A DNA stretch of 64,000 nt from assembly GCA_963971425.1 (NCBI GenBank), contig OZ020517.1, positions 26,740,668-26,804,667 of the forward strand, given 5' to 3'. Both the position numbers and the translations under genes were made by a program. Positions 1 to 10,290 of this stretch are shown piece by piece (the first letter of the stretch is position 1; the number at the start of each line of letters is the position of its first letter). This DNA comes from Bryoerythrophyllum caledonicum (taxonomy: Eukaryota; Streptophyta; Bryopsida; Pottiales; Pottiaceae). The notes under the pieces are model-generated. The model ran no database searches, was not told where the DNA came from, and saw nothing but the letters and a program-made list of their open reading frames with translations.

Positions 1-759
1 CTTTTTGAACTTCCTTGTTGTTTTAAATAAAGGCAAAGTGTTTATTAAACAATTTCTTTGTCTTTTCATCTTACCCTTCAGACCCTTACAAATAAAATAC
101 AGAATAACTCAATCCACTATCACCCAAAACAACCCTGTCTGCCTCCAGTTTGCGGCCTATCCACAGTAGTGCGCACTCCATCCGCGCCCATTCCATGCTA
201 CATCCGCTCCCGATCCTTGTCCTCATTTGCATTGTGAGCGATAATTCACCACCTTTAATTACGTTTAGTAGTGGGTGTAAATTGTCACTTACATTGTATT
301 GCACCAGTATACACCATCCACAATTTGTACCTTAGGTAAAATAAACTAACCCAAAAATAAAAATCAATTAACTCATGGTAGATTAGATTAAGTAATTTAA
401 TTAATCCTAAAGTAAATCAAATTCACTCTCAGTAACTTAATTTTAACCCACGATAATTAAATTTACCTAAAGAAATAATTTTAACTCCAATAACTTAATT
501 TTACCCACGTGAGTTAGACTTTACCTCTATGTTAAATTTTTACTAAGTCAAAGGTTTTATCTTTTATCCTCTCGATTTTTATCTTAATTTTGGTTTTTTA
601 TATTATTTTGATTTTTTTGAAAAAAAAATTGATTTTTTTTTTACCACATTATTTAGTAATAATCCAAGTTACTAGATCACATCCAATGCAAGCAACACTC
701 AAAATCAACCACACAAGCACATTACACTTCAATTACATCAACAAAATTCATACTTCAAC
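1..759. other. AT-rich flank with a fragment of a C-rich degenerate repeat
   Basis: I see no gene here. Positions about 140-235 contain a short run of CATCCGCGCCC-like words that resembles the longer run at 7150-7395. The two may be parts of one degenerate repeat separated by the retrotransposon insertion. The rest is AT-rich and featureless. The five bases at 755-759 (TCAAC) are the left target duplication of the adjacent LTR element. Confidence 0.4.
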
Positions 760-1098
760 TGTCAGGGACATGAAAATAACCAACAAGAAAGTTTGGACTA
801 GAAAAGAGTTGAAGACAAGAAACTAAGAACTTGGATTAACAGGAGAGTACACGAACAACACCAAGAGAGGTGAGCTAGAGCTCCAAGAGATGCGTTGTCG
901 AGACTGAAAAACTCTTTAGCCTCGACTCCTATATACTTCTAGAACTAGGAAACTTCTAGAACTTCCGCTAACCATGAAGCTTCTAGAAACTTCTTTCTAG
1001 AAGGTTCCAGAGACTTCTTTCTAGAATGTTCTAGAGACTTGTTTCTAGAAGGCTCTAGAAACAAGTCTCTAGAAGGTTCTAAGACTATGTCCCTAACA
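760..1098 (-). repeat. 3' LTR of Gypsy-1
   Basis: On the plus strand this copy begins TGTCAGGGACA and ends TGTCCCTAACA, the short inverted termini expected of an LTR, and it aligns over its whole length with 5820-6172. The outer edge abuts the TCAAC target duplication. U3 (high-coordinate side) carries a dense array of TTCTAGAA words at about 937-1082. A TATATAG box on the minus strand (929-935) follows directly, so the promoter reads leftward. Confidence 0.92.
937..1082 (-). promoter_or_regulatory. Heat-shock-element-like array in the LTR U3
   Basis: Six TTCTAGAA words and further GAA/TTC pentamers in alternating orientation lie here, many in correct two-base-gap phase (for example TTCTAGAAGGTTCCAGAG and TTCTAGAAACTTC). 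The heat shock element consensus is nTTCnnGAAnnTTCn. The array is immediately upstream of the TATA box in the direction of element transcription. Binding of heat shock factors is inferred from this match and not shown. Confidence 0.65.
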
Positions 1099-1118
1099 TC
1101 ACCGCCTCCTTTAGCTTC
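1099..1118 (-). other. Polypurine tract next to the 3' LTR
   Basis: Directly inside the left LTR the minus strand reads AAAGGAGGCGGTGA, a purine-rich tract in the position where plus-strand DNA synthesis is primed. Confidence 0.65.
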
Positions 1119-1148
1119 GAGGTCTCCAAGAAGCAATGTGGTTGTCAG

Positions 1149-1502
1149 TCAGTACCAACGCAGAAAAATGAAGATCTGCCGCATAACGTCTGCTATAAAC
1201 TCCGATTTAAGTTCACGAGGTAAGTGGTTCATCGGCCCTTGGAGCCAACGGTAGTGACCCACGCCTTCTACTTCTGACCAAGCATGAACTTCCATGTCCT
1301 CATTGTGGAATTGTCCTCCAAACACGCATTCTGGCAGACCATTGAAAGCAGGCTTGACCTCGAATACAATCACCAGCAATGAGTTACTTGGTATCCTCTG
1401 TCGTTGTCGTGGTGCAGGCAGTTCTTCATTTTGGGGTTGCCATAGCGAGTTCGTTGGCTGAGATGACATGACTGGCGTATTGTGTACCTCTTGACAATCC
1501 AT
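1149..1502 (-). CDS. Unrecognised 117-codon ORF between chromodomain and 3' LTR
   Basis: An open frame starting with ATG lies downstream of pol in the same orientation, where chromoviruses usually have only a short 3' untranslated region. The product is about 117 residues, with a Gln/Pro/Arg-rich stretch in the first third and a Trp-rich segment (HAWSEVEGVGHYRWLQGP) later. I do not recognise a domain. It may be an extra element ORF, a captured fragment, or chance. Confidence 0.3.
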   Translation of the reverse strand: MDCQEVHNTPVMSSQPTNSLWQPQNEELPAPRQRQRIPSNSLLVIVFEVKPAFNGLPECVFGGQFHNEDMEVHAWSEVEGVGHYRWLQGPMNHLPRELKSEFIADVMRQIFIFLRWY

Positions 1503-1632
1503 ATTAGAAGACCAAAATATGGCTATTGGAAAAATTCTACTCTATCTAGGACAAAATAACTTCATCGACTTTGAATTTTGGTGGTGCTCTCCCTCCCTTT
1601 ATATTCCTAGGTGGACAAGCGTCAGAAAGAAG

Positions 1633-1977
1633 CTATCGTCGAAATGGCTTAGGTTTATGAGGATATTGTTGATGAAACATATGTACCTTTTCTGGCGCAT
1701 TGGCAAGATTTTTCGGCGGATTCCCATGTTCGTTCATTAATATCATAGCCGCTCCAATGCACAAAGTACTCCAATTTCCCCATCTTCGCCATGAATCTAG
1801 TATCTTATCTACCTCGTATTCCTTGTGGTTCTCAATTTCAATATTAGGTGGTAGACTTTGCACTCTTCCGGGAAAAGTCGACTGTCGATAATGTTCCAAC
1901 AAAAACACGTGGAAGAGTGGATGTACCTTCATAGCAGTTGGTAACTCCAGACGGTACGCTACTGGATTGATCTGCTT
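1633..1977 (-). pseudogene. Chromodomain-like tail of the Gypsy-1 integrase
   Basis: This segment reads VHPLFHVFLLEHY and then EYEVDKILDSWRR followed by a decayed stretch. It corresponds to the FHVSxL linker and the YxVExILDxR start of the chromodomain that ends integrase in chromoviruses. The second half, where YLVKWxGY and TWEP would lie, is out of frame, but NLANAPEKVHMFHQQYP resembles the end of that domain. The chromodomain targets insertion to modified histones. Confidence 0.7.
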
Positions 1978-3123
1978 CTAAATGACAAACGGTCCCAATC
2001 TCCGATAGTCCAACTTGTCACATGGTCGTTTGGTCTTGATATTCCGTTGAAGCAACCATTCTTTATCTCCAATCTTAAAAGTAGGTGCTGCATTCCAAAA
2101 TTTATCCGCGGTCGCCTTGTAAGACTCTTGGGCAGTCTGCAATTGAAGTCTCAACGTAGCTTGAAGCTCCAATAGCTGCTTCACAAAGTATTCAGCTGCC
2201 GGGTTGTTATTCGTCAATGGACTTAATAAATCGAGCTTCGGATGGTACCCATAATTGGCGAAGAACGGTGTTTGTTGAGTCAATGTGTGAAGAGTATTAT
2301 TGTAAGCAAACTCGGCAAATGATAGATACTCGGTCCAATTGTCTTGCTGGTAGTTGATGGTGCATCGTAAATACTGCTCCAAGACTTGATTAACTCGTTC
2401 CGTCTGACTGTCAGTTTGAGCATGAAAAGCCAAAGAAAGCTTGATATCCACCTTCAATATCTCAAAGAGAGATCTCCAGAACTTGAATACAAATTGAGTT
2501 CCTTGATCCCACACGATATCATCTGGCAGGCCATGATAACGATATATATTATCAAAAAAGAGCCTTGTTGTATCTTTCCTTGACAATGTCTTCTTGCAAG
2601 GGATAAAGTGCGCCATCTTTGTAAGTTGATCTACCACAACAAAGATGCTGTCAAATAAATTCAAAGGTGGTAGGTCCGTAATGAAGTCCATGGAAACTGA
2701 TGACCATGGTCGGTGCAGAATTGGCAATGGCTGCAGAAGCCCATAAGGGCGATGCCGAGGGGTCTTAGATCTTGAACAAATGTCACAAGAGAGGACAAAC
2801 TCTTTGACATCCTTCCACATTTGGGGCCACCAAAAATCCTGAGAAACAAGCTCCAAGGTCTTGTTGAATCTCAAATGTCTCGCCGATGGAAAATTGTGAT
2901 GGGATTGGAGAACTCTAAGTCCTACCGGTCCCCTTGGAATATACAGCCGCTCTTCAAAATAAAGAAGATCTCCCTCCACCTTGAACTTGTTACCATTGAC
3001 ACGTTGCTTGATGTCAAGAGCTACAGAATCCTCAATAGTCGCAGCACGTACTTGATTGAGGAAGTCAGCATCAATCGGAACAACAACAGCGCAAATCCGA
3101 GCTTGTCCTTGCATGTCAATCAA
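1978..3123 (-). pseudogene. Gypsy-1 integrase, frame largely intact
   Basis: A 381-codon open frame carries the zinc-binding HHCC module (SHHNFPSARH, then CDIC) and the DDE catalytic core: the first Asp in SMDFITDLPP, the second in WDQGTQF, and the Glu in TERVNQVLEQYL. GPRF-like and WLLQRN segments follow. Integrase inserts the DNA copy into chromatin. It is the best preserved part of the element, but it is cut from RT by the RNase H deletion and has no start of its own, so I call it a remnant domain. Confidence 0.85.
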
Positions 3124-3129
3124 GTGAGC

Positions 3130-3850
3130 GGAGCAGCAACTTGAGAATAGTTCTTGATGAAGATCCGACAGAAGTTAGCAAAACCAAGAAAATATTGTAC
3201 GTCTCTAATCGACTTCAGAACTTCCCAGGATACAATTGCTTCCACCTACTTCGGGTCCATCTTCAAACCTTCTGTAATCGCGATGAACCCCAAATACTCC
3301 ATCTCAGTTTGGTGGAATGGACACTTCTCCAACTTGGCTTGGAGTCCTTGCTCCTGTAGTTTTTCTAGGACCAAACAAACGTGCTTCTCATGCTCTTTTT
3401 TGTTCTTGGAAAATACCAAGATATCATCCAGATAGATGACAACAAAGTCGTCGAGGTACTCCCAAAAGATGTCATTCATCATGTGTTGAAAAATTGCCGA
3501 AGCATTGGTAAGACCAAAAGACATGACATTATACTCAAAATGGCCATACCTTGTACAAAAAGTTGTCTTCCACTCGTCTCCTTCCTTGATTTGTACGAGG
3601 TTGTAAGCTCCCCTCATATCAGTCTTTGTAAAGATCCTCGCACACCCAAGTTGTTCTAAGAGCACATTTGCAACGAGCCATCCTTCTTCTTCACAAATAA
3701 GATTGGTGCCTCAGATTTTGAATGATGAATGAAGTTCTTGGCTAGATTCTCGTCAATGTACTTCCACAACTCTGCTAACTCCGTCTACGACAGATTGTAG
3801 ATTGGGCCAAAAGGCGGTTGTGCTCCTTCCAACAAGTCTATGGCACAATC
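3130..3850 (-). pseudogene. Gypsy-1 reverse transcriptase with internal deletion; RNase H missing
   Basis: The best frame (3665-3246) shows FTKTDMRGAYN, FGLTNASAIFQ and the catalytic YLDD box in VIYLDDILVFS. Upstream, FVKKKDGSL is present at about 3700 but jumps straight to LLEQLG, so the segment that normally carries VDYRxLN and YPLP is deleted. Downstream the frame runs through the thumb ([17 protein letters not shown]) to APLT and then passes, out of frame, directly into the integrase linker. The whole RNase H domain is absent. The copy cannot complete reverse transcription on its own. Confidence 0.85.
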
Positions 3851-4192
3851 GTATGGTCGATGCTCCGATAGCATGTCGGCATTCTTCTTTTGGAATACGT
3901 CTTCAAAAGCTTTGTATTGCTCGGTATACTTGCTGTCGAGATCTTCTCTCCGCTAGTTGAAGTTGCATAGATGACAAATGGTGTGCCTTCCTTGGTCGAT
4001 CTTACAAATGCCCTTGCTCCAATAAACAAGGGTTTATTGATTCGGGATCTCCTAATAGATTTACTCTTTGGATGCTTTACATGGAATTTTATCCTTCGCA
4101 GTCTCAAATTTATGGATGGGTTATATTTTTCTAACCAGGAGAGACCAAGAATAACAAGCTTGACGGAGTTCTAATAATGTCAAAAACAATAT

Positions 4193-4393
4193 TTATCTAC
4201 TATGGTCCTTAAACGTCACTTCTATAGGTTCAGATTCATGGATGACGCTACCAGACAATAAATGTTGTCCATCTATTACTTCTACATGAACAAGTTGGGA
4301 TTTTTGTACTAATGGGATCTTATAACGCTTAGCAAATTCTTTGTCTAAGAAAGAAGCAGATGCTCCTGAATCTAGTGATGCTAAGGTTTTCAC
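4193..4393 (-). pseudogene. Gypsy-1 protease fragment
   Basis: A short frame contains the retropepsin-type catalytic triplet DSGAS near its start, followed by a hydrophobic stretch and a DGQ segment. It lies between the gag zinc knuckle and the reverse transcriptase, which is the gypsy order. Retropepsins act as dimers to process the polyprotein. The frame is closed on both sides, so it is a remnant. Confidence 0.7.
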
Positions 4394-4518
4394 TTTTTAA
4401 GGGCCAAAAAACAAAGGGATCGTAAAGCAAGGGTAGGTTGGGTAGAAAGAAAGGAACTTGATTGTTGTTCTGGTGTTTGACTGTCCAGCCGCACGGTTCC
4501 TATTGTGGCTGCGCATCC

Positions 4519-5661
4519 TCATTTTCTTGAACGAACGCACTCCTGGTCCTCAAAGCGCGTTGGTCCTGCTTCTTGGGGGCAATTTCCAACTTTGTGGCCT
4601 TCCTCACCACAATACAAGCATAGTCCTTCCTCCATACGCCGCTTCTTCTCTTCTAAAGCAAGGGTCTTGATACGTACTGCATCAATTTGTATGTCAACTA
4701 TCTCCGAGTGGGAATTCACTAGGCTGGCAAATATAATTGGGTCGTGGCAAACCGTGTATTGTCTCGAGTTTTGGTCTTGGCGGCGTTAGAATAGGAAATT
4801 ATTGCATTTCACCGCCTCATCGATGGCTTCGTTCAGCGTTTGTAGATCAGGGAGAGACAACAGCAAATCCTTTACATCGTCTCTTAAAACCCAATAAAAT
4901 TAGCTCATCAACGCCTCTTCGTCACAGTTGATGTTACATGCCAATTGTCAAAAATCCGATGCATAGACTGATGCAGAGCGTGTTCCTTATCGTAGTGACC
5001 GGATCTTTGTTGTAGCCCAACGAGCCTTGTCGTGTTCGCCAAACGCTTCCGCAAACGCCTTCAAGAACGTCTCGAAGTTGTTCAAAATTGGTGATCGCTT
5101 CTCGAACAAGGGAGCAAACCACGACAGAGCTTGTCCCGTAAGCAGGGTCCCCACTAGTCCAACAAGTGACTCCTCCGTCGCGTAGCGCTCGGGCTCTAAA
5201 ACTGTTATCAACCTCATTTGGTTGACAAATCCTCGAAACTTAGAGCGCGTACCATCAAACTTATCCGGAAGGCTAACTCGAGGCTCCTTTCGTTGTTGCA
5301 CCATTGGGTCTTGTCAAACCAAAGCCAGAGCTACTTCTTCGGGTGCAAAACTTTGAGAGCAATGGACTCTAGACTGTGCTATCTCAGAGGTTCCACCGTT
5401 ATGAAGTCCTGTCATGACTCCTTTGATCTCTGCAGTCCTATGTGATAACGTGGCAAGAGCGTTCACGATGGCGTCCAATTTGGATTCCAAACTTTCAGCC
5501 ATGCTAATGTCTTGACCTCCAACCATTCTAAGACAAGAAAAAATAATGATGTGACAAGAGGGCAATATTGGTTTAGAGGAAGGTACTCTACAACCTCTTA
5601 AATGCCTTAAAACTCCAAGAAGAGGGGTAATCCACTCTCTCCAAGAAGAACAAGGCTCCAA
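4519..5661 (-). pseudogene. Gypsy-1 gag, broken
   Basis: The translated fragments form a retrotransposon capsid (gag) protein. An N-terminal segment at 5661-5314 is followed, after an in-frame TGA, by a capsid-like domain at 5304-4987 with the typical LP-KFDG and GxALxWFxP features. A zinc knuckle at about 4650 has the CCHC pattern (CLYC, GEEGH, KVGNC). Frameshifts separate the knuckle from the capsid. In the living element gag packages the RNA in a cytoplasmic particle. This copy cannot make an intact protein. Confidence 0.8.
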
Positions 5662-5766
5662 TATTGAGATAAAAGAGATATGAGTTTAGAGGAGGATAAT
5701 CTCCAACCTCTAAAACACTAGTACACCTTCAAGAAGAGGGGTAATCCACACTCTAGCAAGAAGGAA

Positions 5767-5781
5767 CTAGCTCTGATATCA
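5767..5781 (-). other. Primer binding site, initiator tRNA-Met type
   Basis: The minus strand reads TGATATCAGAGCTAG. This differs by one base at its start from the TGGTATCAGAGC primer site complementary to the 3' end of plant initiator tRNA-Met. It lies 38 bases inside the 5' LTR edge as defined at 5820, farther than usual, which is one reason the inner LTR boundary is doubtful. Confidence 0.75.
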
Positions 5782-5819
5782 GTGATAATACAATCTTGAC
5801 AAATTGTCAAGGACACGAT

Positions 5820-6172
5820 TGTTAGGGACACGAAAATAACTAACAAGAAAGTTTGGACTTGAAAAGAGTTGAAGACAAGAAACTAAGAACTTGGATTAAC
5901 AGGAGAGTACACGAACAACACCAAGAGAGGTGAGCTAGAGCTCCAAGAGATGCGTTGTCAAGACTGAAAAACTCTTCAGCCTTGACTCCTATATACTTCT
6001 AGAACTAGGAAACTTCTAGAACTTCCGCTAACTATGAAGCTTCTAGAAACTTTTTTCTAGAAGGTTCCAGAGACTTCCTTCTAGAATGTTCTAGAGACTT
6101 CTTTCTACAATGTTCTAGAGACTTGTTTCTAGAAGGCTCTAGAAACAAGGTTCTAAGACTATGTTCCTAACA
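5820..6172 (-). repeat. 5' LTR of Gypsy-1
   Basis: This copy begins TGTTAGGGACA and ends TGTTCCTAACA on the plus strand and is followed by the TCAAC target duplication. It has the same U3 layout as the other LTR: a TTCTAGAA array at about 5997-6155 upstream of a minus-strand TATATA box near 5990-5996. The inner boundary is uncertain, because 5783-5819 contains a near-duplicate (TGTCAAGGACAC at 5805) of the LTR terminus. The LTR could therefore extend to 5805 or 5783. Confidence 0.88.
5997..6155 (-). promoter_or_regulatory. Heat-shock-element-like array, second LTR copy
   Basis: This is the matching array in the 5' LTR. It again shows TTCTAGAA words alternating with GAA/TTC half-sites, with a few point differences (one TTCTAGAA has become TTCTACAA). 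Being in the 5' LTR, this is the copy that would drive element transcription. Confidence 0.65.
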
Positions 6173-7140
6173 TCAACCCTCAACCACACAACCACGGTGT
6201 TTTTGGAAAGCCAACTTGAAGTTCCACGCACTTGCTAAATCTCAAGTTCAAATTTGTTGTTTTCTGTTTGCAATGGCCCGCCAAAGTTGATGCACTCAAT
6301 CTGGCTAACAGAAGATCCCTCGACACTAAAACCATCACTATTCTCTCAACTTTACTCTAAATAGAGCGTGCCTAGTGTTTGTTAAAAAATTACAACAAGA
6401 CCTAACTAGTAGTAAAGTTTCATGTCTTATTTCTAAGTAATTAACACACAACAACAGTGTAATTGTAGCTTTATCAAAATAAGAGTAAGTTGAGAAACAA
6501 TTTGGCATGGCTTTGCCTCAAGAGAAGAGAGAGAGGGAGAGTGATTAATCACGCCTTCTCATCCAAGTGAAAAGGGGCCCAAGAGTGGCGGCCACATCTC
6601 TACCATTCATTCAACAATTCTTAATCAGGATCCTAGGGCCTACAATCAATTAAGCCCTAAACTCAATTTTAGGGTTGATCACGGTTAAAGATCCTAAAAT
6701 AAGGTATATTTGACCAAAATAACTTTCCTAATATATTTAATACACATTTAAACATCTATTTTGACTATTCACATGTTCAAATTGGAGTTCTAAATAATTA
6801 AAATCCAACGATCCACCCTACCTATTACTAATTCCACAATAAATTCAACACTAACTAATTTAATAAAAAGATTAGTAAGGGTTCTCCTCATGGAAGCCTT
6901 TTTTATCAATCTTACTCAACCTTTTCTTTTTCTTCTTCTTTTCTTACTCTTGGCCATTTTAAAAAAAATTCTCTTTTGCATTTGGGTTTAAAAAAAATCT
7001 TTTCCACGGCTTTCTTCTTCACTAATCTCCTACTACTACTAATCATCACTAAATCGTTGACACTAATTTTGATAACTAACTTATCATAACAACCACAATA
7101 AAATCCATAGTTTTTTAGTATTTTTTAGCTTAACCAAACA
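6173..7140. other. Intergenic AT-rich DNA, no gene seen
   Basis: After the TCAAC duplication (6173-6177) the sequence is AT-rich with poly-pyrimidine runs (about 6910-6970). I see no coding frame, RNA gene or repeat that I can support. Confidence 0.4.
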
Positions 7141-7149
7141 GTTGAATCA

Positions 7150-7395
7150 ATTTTTGGGCTCACATGAGCCTACATCCATGCCCCATCCACGTCTCATCCG
7201 TGCACCATCTACAATTTCCATTCGCTGTTCCCATCCACATTCCCCGTCCGCGCCTTGTCCGTGGCACATCCGCTATTCATCTGCGCCCCATCTGCAGTCT
7301 CTGTCCGCGCCATGTCTGCGGCCCATCCGCTCCCCATTGCGCCTACATTTGCGCCTACATCCGCACCCCATACACGCCTGTCCAAACCCCCGTCA
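7150..7395. repeat. Degenerate C-rich tandem repeat
   Basis: This stretch is built of irregular copies of words such as CCCATCCGCGCC, GTCCGCGCC and CATCTGCGCCC. It differs sharply in base composition from the AT-rich DNA around it and has open frames on both strands only because stop codons are rare in it. I read it as a decayed minisatellite, not a gene. Confidence 0.5.
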
Positions 7396-7949
7396 GCCAG
7401 AAAATGCAAGTTTACAAAATTTTCACTTAGGGATTAACATTACATTCCTATAGGAAAAAATGATGATATACACGTAGGATGTCATTGCCACCTAGGACGG
7501 CCACGTTGACACCGATGTAACTTAGTTATCCTACATAGAGATAAAACTCATCTTTGACCCTACGTAGACCCTATTGTGTTGTTACGAGACAGTCCGTCAC
7601 GACACAACCCGTCATGACGACAAGTCATTATCACAATGTCACAATAGACAACCATGGGTGTCAATCATGATGTTGTTGAAATTGATGTCATTTTTACCAC
7701 TATTTTTGAAGGTAAGAGGTTTCTTGTTCTCATCACTAGTTTGTGTTCGTATCTCTAAGAGTTGTTGGTTTCAGAATTTTGCAATGAGGAGGTTGATGGC
7801 AATATTATGAAGAAGAAATCAATTTGAGGTGTGACATAAGAACAAGGTGTGACCTATTTTGGTTTCTACCTTTATCTTTGTTATTTTATTAAGGTATTTT
7901 GTTATTTTAATTTTTGCTTCAACTTTTATTTTTGATAATATCACATTGT

Positions 7950-8955
7950 ACATAAACCAACGTAGGGCAATTCTTGACATGTATGAGCAAAGCAACTCAT
8001 ATGGCAAAATTTCAATAATTTTGTGCACTCCTCAAAGTACTTGTTCTGACATAATGCAAAGGTTTTGTGAGAGAAGGATTTTGAAAAACAACACTTCACT
8101 CGGCAGACCTAGTACTCTTGATGAAAGTTGTGACCGTGACATTGTGAGGAGGTAAAATGATTGAAATACTACTACAACATTAGATGTAAGAAGAGCATTT
8201 CAATTTGAGGGCATGTAATTGAGTGATGATACAATTTGGAGGAGTCTTTGGAGGCAAGGATTGAGAGCATGTGTGAAGACCAAGAAGCCATTTTTGACTA
8301 AGAGACACTGAGCAAATCATTTGCACTACACAGAAAAATACAAGGATGCAGATTGGAAATTCCGAAGTCATGTCATATTTTCTAATGAGTCCAAATTCAG
8401 TCTTTTTGGCTTAGATGGACGTCAATATTATTGGAGAAAGAGTGAAAAACGTCTTTTAGACAATATGTGCAATCTATAGTCAAATATGAGGGAGGAAACA
8501 TATTGGTTTGAGGTTGTATAGTTGTGAAGGAGTTGGCAAGCTTCATTTGATTGAAGGAAAGATGGATAAATATGTGTATTGCAACATTTTAGAGACGGAA
8601 CATCTGGGCACTATTCATATGCAAAGTTTAGAAGAAGATTAGGTTATTTTCCAACATGATCATGATCCAAAGCATACTGCACATTGTGTTGTAAATTAGT
8701 TGCTTGCTCAATAATTTCACCTTATTCGGTACCGTCCACAATCACCTAACCTCAATCCAATAGAACATCTTTGAAATGAAGTAGATGGCTGTCTGAGAAA
8801 TTTTAAGACAAATCCATTGGTAGAAGTGACTTATGGAAGAAGATCCAAGAAATATGGTACAATATAGAGGTTGATATTGTTAGGAAGTTGATATGTTATA
8901 TGTCTCAAAGAGCTCGTGATGTCTACCAAGCACAAGGTGGCTACACACGGTGGTA
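7950..8955 (+). pseudogene. Dead Tc1/mariner-family transposase
   Basis: The plus strand translates in broken pieces to a Tc1/mariner transposase. An N-terminal helix-turn-helix remnant lies at about 8020-8150 (FCERRILKN, GRPSTLDES). The first catalytic region at about 8375 reads FSNESKFSLFG, where the family has SDESxF, so the Asp is now Asn. A GGNILV segment with the downstream W lost is at about 8490. The second Asp region at about 8660 reads FQHDHDPKHTAH, and the C-terminal catalytic region at about 8735-8775 resembles PxSPNLNPIEHLW. Several stops and frameshifts make it inactive. I could not place its terminal inverted repeats. Confidence 0.75.
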
Positions 8956-10030
8956 GTACTTGTGATTGCTTAAAAGTTGAATCATTGAGTTGTAAAGGTA
9001 TTTTGTAACTTATAGTCTTGGTTTCTATAGTTCATGTACAATAAAATTAGTCAAGTTTGCAAAAGAAGCTTCTTTTGTATTTTTGTTAGCTACTCTATGT
9101 CTTACCTACATCAAGTCTCTAAAATTTATAGATGTTGATGATATGAGTATATACCATCTAAGCACAAAAATCTAAACAAACAATTCTTAACTTAATATTT
9201 GTATACTGTCCAAAATGAACTTATTTGTATACTAATTTTAACAAGTTTTTGGCCTAGTAAAAGAAGCAATTGTCAGTAAAAAGAAGTCTTGTGTAGATAC
9301 TAGAAATGGGAGAAGAAAGATAAGAGCCCCACCAAAAAGAATAAAAGGTACAATCCATCAAATTACCTCTCTTCTTGTATTCAACCTTCGCTATAATGAA
9401 TACCACAATTCAAATGTAGGCAATCAAAAAGAATAAAATGTGGAATCCACCAAATTACAGTTGGTCCTCTTTATATGATACCTCTTTATATGTATATCCT
9501 CATATATGTTAAGGAAATAATGCTCCCTAAAAATCTACTCTACCGTATGAAGTGATATTTGATAAGAAATTACGGGCCAATAGATAAGAGCAAGGCTAGT
9601 AAAACGTAGTACAGAGTAGGAAAACCAGCCGGGTAAAACGCAATTTATGACTTAGGTGACTGCTTCGGATGAGATTTGGATGAAAATTTAACAAACGTTC
9701 ATATCAATGTGTTACAGTTTTTTCCACTCTCATATGGTTTAGTCAAAGAAGATATACTTGCAAATGTACCAAATGAGACCAAATGAGCCTAGCACATCCC
9801 AGTCACAGACATAACTACCCTTTCCATAAAAAGATAGTGATTTCATGTAAAAACAGTCACGTACTACGGACAAAAAATAGTGATCTCATATAGAAATATA
9901 CAGATATACACCGCAAGTAACCTTGCTTATTATTCACTTCTCATCATTCACTACGCAACGAAAGCTTCAATTGCCTATAACCTGAACATCACCCATATCA
10001 AAAGAGTACCCTCATCGAAGGATATACTTA
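8956..10030. other. Intergenic DNA, no gene seen
   Basis: The sequence is AT-rich, with no coding frame or RNA gene I can support. The right end of the Tc1/mariner element should fall within the first few hundred bases. The last part leads into the 3' flank of the aspartic protease gene. Confidence 0.35.
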
Positions 10031-10032
10031 CT

Positions 10033-10237
10033 CTAGAAGCTCCACTGAAAACTAAATTGTTACGTCATCCAAATCCAAGGAGACAATGGATAACGGCAAC
10101 GTATAATAACAGAAAATGCTTGAGAAAAATTGACTGATATACTCACTCACCAGGAGCTCCGATGAAAACTTAGTCGGTACGTTGTCCAAATCCAGGGAGA
10201 CCATGGATGATGGAAACGTAATTATAGAAGAGAGCCT
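10033..10237. repeat. Imperfect ~119-bp tandem duplication in the protease gene 3' flank
   Basis: The segment from about 10033 (GAAGCTCCACTGAAAACTAA) recurs at about 10152 (GGAGCTCCGATGAAAACTTA). The alignable part includes ACGTCATCCAAATCCAAGGAGACAATGGAT against ACGTTGTCCAAATCCAGGGAGACCATGGAT. Confidence 0.6.
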
Positions 10238-10290
10238 GCACCAAAAATGTGTTGAATGGAAAACTGGTCACCGTACCTGCAGTGAGTGAT

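Larger units (their letters stand above)
760..6172 (-). mobile_element. Complete but decayed Ty3/gypsy LTR retrotransposon (chromovirus type), Gypsy-1
   Basis: The element lies on the minus strand and is bounded by two similar LTRs, 760-1098 and 5820-6172. It is flanked on both sides by the five-base direct repeat TCAAC (755-759 and 6173-6177), so the copy is complete from end to end. Reading right to left the order is 5' LTR, primer site, gag with a zinc knuckle, protease, reverse transcriptase, integrase, chromodomain-like segment, an extra ORF, polypurine tract and 3' LTR, which is the Ty3/gypsy order. The internal region is broken by frameshifts, stops and at least two deletions: one removes the conserved RT segment before the LEQLG motif and one removes RNase H. 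It is therefore non-autonomous now. Moderate LTR divergence with a preserved target duplication suggests a fairly old but not ancient insertion. Confidence 0.92.

Noticed and set aside
7142..7453. Pro/His-rich frames
   Set aside because: They are translations of the degenerate C-rich minisatellite, open in several frames at once.
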